Source: Lindgomyces ingoldianus (taxonomy: Eukaryota > Ascomycota > Dothideomycetes > Pleosporales > Lindgomycetaceae). Taken from it: a stretch of 64,000 nucleotides of DNA. The notes beneath the pieces are model-generated. The model did not search any database. It was given only the letters and a program-made list of their open reading frames with translations, and was not told the DNA's origin. Below are positions 60,720-64,000 of this stretch, piece after piece. The DNA is taken from assembly GCF_010093535.1 (NCBI RefSeq), contig NW_022985191.1:652515-716514 (forward strand), given 5' to 3'. The translations under genes were made by a program, and so were the position numbers. The first letter of the stretch is position 1; each line of letters starts with the position of its first letter.

Positions 60720-62454
60720 ATGCGGTCCCGAATTCTTGCCCAGAGCGTCCTTGCAATCGCGTGCTGCACATTAGTACTGGCGGTCGACACTGTGGTGGAT
60801 GTAGGTTACTCTAAATACAGGGGGCGAGTCGTTGGCGACGGAACGACTCAATGGCTCGGAATTCGATACGCAGCTCCACCGCTTGGTCAACTGCGTTTCG
60901 CCGCGCCCAAAAATCCTTTAAATACAACGGGCATTCAGGATGCATCAAAGGTTTGTCTCAAGTTGTATCAGATTACCCAAACGCGCTCACCTCGAGTGTA
61001 GTTCGGATCCATCTGCCTGCCACAAAACCCCACAGACTGGTCTGCAAAGCCCAACCCTCGCTTTCAAATTGCCGAGGATTGTCTTTTCTTAAACGTATTT
61101 GCCCCGTCAAATGCAACGGCTTCGTCAAAACTGCCGGTTATGTTTTTCATCCAGGGGGGTGGGTTTGGGAGTAATTCGAATGCGAATTATAATGGTAGTG
61201 ACCTTGCAAGAGAAGGAAACATGGTTATCGTTTCGATAAATTACCGTGTTGGTCCGTGTGGATTCTTACAGTCGGAAGAGGTGGTGAAGGAAGGGAGTTT
61301 GAATAATGGGATGAAGGACCAGATTAAGGCGCTGGAGTGGGTTAGGGATAACGTCGAGAAAGTAAGTACATACCTAACAAAGCTTCAAGAACTGTTTAAA
61401 CCAACCGCTATAGTTTGGCGGAAATCCCGAGCATGTCGTTCTGAACGGCGATTCGGCAGGGGCATCATCCATTGTCATACTACTGGTCTCTCCAGCCCTT
61501 CGCAACGCCAACCTCTTCGTAGGCGCAATTTCTGAATCGGCTTCCGAGCCAACTCTCCGCACTCTTGCCCAAGGCCAAGACCAGTACAACTGTCTCTTGA
61601 AAGCCTCCGGATGCTCAAATTCCACGGCTTCTCTATCCTGTCTCCGCTCTCTCAATGCCACAAAACTGCAAACAACAAACTGCTGGTTCAACCCACACAT
61701 CGACGGCTCTATAATCCCAGATACAACCTTCTCCCAGTTCGAGAAAGGAGACTACGCAAAAGTCCCTACGATCTTTGGATCTTGCACAGATGAGGGAACA
61801 AAGAATGCCCCTCAAACCACGGACACGCTCTCCGACGCCCATGCATTCTTCTTGAATCAGTGTCCCTCGCTCTCAAACTCCTCTCTGACAGTCCTTGATG
61901 AGATGTACATCCTCAACCACACAGCGCCGGTATTCCCCAGCTCAGGAAAGTTGTGGATACAAGCAAGCAACGCGATCGGAGACTTTCGCTCCCACTGTGT
62001 CGATAACTTTTACCAGTCTGTTCTCGCTCGCGATGGGATGCCAACGTGGAACTACCGTTACGGTGTCATAGACCCGGATCAAGAAGCCAAAGGGTTTGGG
62101 GCTTATCACACAGTCGAGCTGTACGCTGTATGGGGGCCGAATAACACCGATGGGAATCCACCAAAGAGTTATTTGACAAGTAATGCAGGGATTGTTCCGG
62201 TGGTGAGGAGCTACTGGACGAGCTTTATTAGACACTTGGATCCGAATGTTGGAAGAATGAGAGGGACGCCGGTCTGGGAGCAGTGGGATGAAGAAAGGAG
62301 AAGGATGCATTTTGTGACGAATGAAACGGGGATGGAGAGGATGGGGGGTGATCAATTGAGGAGGTGTGAAGTTCTGGAGCCAATGATGAGAGCACTGGAA
62401 CAGGACCCACCAAAAGGGGTGAAGACTCAGTTGGATGGAAGTGCAATTCTGTAG
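60720..62454 (+). CDS. Secreted type-B carboxylesterase/lipase
   Basis: Three exons (60720-60950, 61002-61361, 61414-62454) with 51- and 52-base introns give 543 residues. A signal peptide (MRSRILAQSVLAIACCTLVL) is followed by the family start YSKYRGRVVGDGTTQWLGIR. EDCLFLNVFAPS and the oxyanion segment FFIQGGGFG are present. The nucleophile Ser211 lies in NGDSAGASS, the acid is expected in GSCTDEGT and the His in AYHTVELYAVWG, so the catalytic triad is complete. The family hydrolyses esters of lipids, sterols, cutin-like polymers or xenobiotics; the substrate cannot be told. The multiple N-x-S/T sites (NSTAS, NHTAP, NETG) fit glycosylated secretion. Together with the two protease genes upstream it makes a short run of hydrolases on plus, each with its own promoter. 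Confidence 0.92.
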
Positions 62455-64000
62455 GCTGACTACAGTGGTACTATAAAATAGCTTTTCGTGGAAATATATT
62501 AAATGATATTGCTTGCAGTGGTTCCCAATCAAGGGTTCCATGACCTGTTCAGCGTTGCAGATGTCTGCTCACACATCCTGCTAGGAGACAGAAAGTTCCG
62601 CCTCTTTGTCGGCTGTTGGTGCCCAGCTCTCTGTTAATTAACACATCCATTTCGAGAAAGGTGTCCCCAGCCTACCAATAGTGACGTGGGGAGACCTGCA
62701 CCCAGCCATATCCTTCTACAATCTTACCCTCATAGTTTCCCTATTATAAGCATATAAGAGTGCCAATATTTCAGCAAGTTGTACCCACCAAAAACTACAG
62801 GGAAATTTACGAACCTTCTTACGAGAGGGGAGTTGGGAGCTTAAGTCGAAATGGCAATAGATATCACGGGCACAGCGCCCCGATGTCGAAACTTCATCCG
62901 ATCCCAGAAAATCATCCCCCCTCTTCCGCATATTCATTCTGTTCCACCCTTCAACCTCGAGTTCAAAATCCCGTCACGCTGTAGGTCCCGTCTGGCACAC
63001 TCACCCCCGCCTCCTTTATTTTTTGGCGAGCCGGCTATTTAGGTAACGTTCGCAGTCTCTGTTCTTCACCCACGCAGTCTTCAACACCTCGTTCCTTTTT
63101 GGTGGCTCCATAGTCCACTTCTCCCTGCGACACGACTAGCAAGGGCATTTCTGCGGTCCACCGAAGGAAGTGAAGAGCGTACTGAGCAAAACGGAGAGGC
63201 TGGAGATTATGGTGGCGGCGCCGAGTCATGATGGGAGGAAGGATGTTGGGGGCGTGGAAGGAGGGATGATACTGGGTGCTGAGAGGGAAGATGGAGAGGA
63301 AGTGAAGAAATGTTTGGCAATTTGTCTGACGTACTTAGGAAGGAGAAAGGTGGACAAGAACGCAGGGCGGAATCTTGGGGAGCCAATTAAGAGGAAAAGG
63401 AAGTCTAAGGCTTCATGAAGATTAGAGACGTAATTGAAGGCCTAAAAAAACCGTCGAAGAGCGTGAGCATTATAATTTCGAAGAGAATCCCTCGGGCTGT
63501 GGTGATGGAGGAGGTTTTTGAGAGTTTGGATATGTTGAGCTAGATCAGGGTTGACGGGGATGCAGAAGTGGTGCTCGAGTGTAGGGGCCAGGAGAAAGAG
63601 AAGGGGAGGAGAACGGATGGAACCGAAAGTGCAGTCAACGAGAAGTGGCCGAATAGGGAAGAGGTTTTAGAATGTAGGCAAGTCTAGAGACTTGTTCTGA
63701 GGTTTTACTAAGTCGTGTTTAGATCTCCAAGCAATCGGGAAGTCTAGTGGAGGAACTGAAAATATTGACATCTTCGACCGAAGAAATGACGCCGGCGAGT
63801 ATACTCGAGCCAGAGGTGGTTGGTGGGCACTGTGATGCTTGATCCAGCGAGGTGGTGGAGAAGCGTCTAGAAGAGTAATCTAGAGGAATAACACCCCTCA
63901 AGGTTGAAGACGTATCTTCATACCCCGCAGCTGATTCACTAGCTGGTAAATAGAAACACCGTTCCTTTAGTTCCTAAAAGACTCTGTAAGCGTTGAAGAA
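62455..64000. other. Intergenic right edge, no supported gene
   Basis: No complete gene or partial conserved exon was found. Small frames near 62760-63042 and 63170-63418 are Pro- or Lys/Gly-rich and featureless; the latter is in a purine-rich stretch. The window may end in the leader of the next gene. Confidence 0.45.

Overview
The window is nuclear DNA from a filamentous ascomycete (Pezizomycotina, probably a Dothideomycete; the class is my inference). The evidence is short introns of 45-105 bases with GT/AG borders and CTAAC/CTGAC-like branch points, fungal-only families (Zn2Cys6 regulator with a middle homology region, Rad26/UvsD, fungal calpain, Kex2-processed repeat protein), a nuclear ATP9 with a long presequence, and an AT-rich left edge that looks like mutated repeat DNA. 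I rebuilt the exons by hand, and nearly every joined reading frame closes exactly in phase.

Layout. 1-1.3 kb: AT-rich repeat debris. 1.5-2.9 kb: a mucin-like single-pass membrane protein, minus strand, apparently broken by a one-base frameshift. 5.0-18 kb: a block of conserved genes: rad26 (minus) and cds1 (plus) diverging from one promoter, a mitochondrial PPR protein, a PTEN phosphatase and an AAA ATPase. 19.4-21.6 kb: a Zn2Cys6 transcription factor. 21.6-34 kb: an accessory-looking region with a large non-RD protein kinase, a STAND-N (HeLo-like) protein with a membrane C terminus, a divergent unknown multi-pass membrane protein carrying an in-frame 27-base minisatellite, and an F-box protein. 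34.4-37.1 kb: a PRPP synthetase of the Prs5 type and a GNAT acetyltransferase, divergent. 37-43.6 kb: gene-poor, with one tiny Cys-rich protein. 43.6-46.3 kb: a calpain. 49.3-51.2 kb: a C2H2-like zinc protein. 52.1-52.7 kb: a secreted Kex2-processed repeat precursor. 54.4-54.9 kb: ATP synthase subunit c. 56-62.5 kb: a subtilase, an astacin metalloprotease and a type-B carboxylesterase, all on plus. The right edge shows no gene.

The conserved blocks are housekeeping: DNA-damage checkpoint, phospholipid and nucleotide synthesis, mitochondrial function. The best candidates for undescribed biology are the repeat precursor at 52 kb (five Kex2-bounded acidic peptides and no neighbouring dikaritin tailoring genes) and the 24-31 kb group of kinase, STAND-N membrane protein and multi-pass repeat protein, which resembles a fungal signalling or allorecognition locus. 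No database search was possible; family names rest on motifs visible in the translations.
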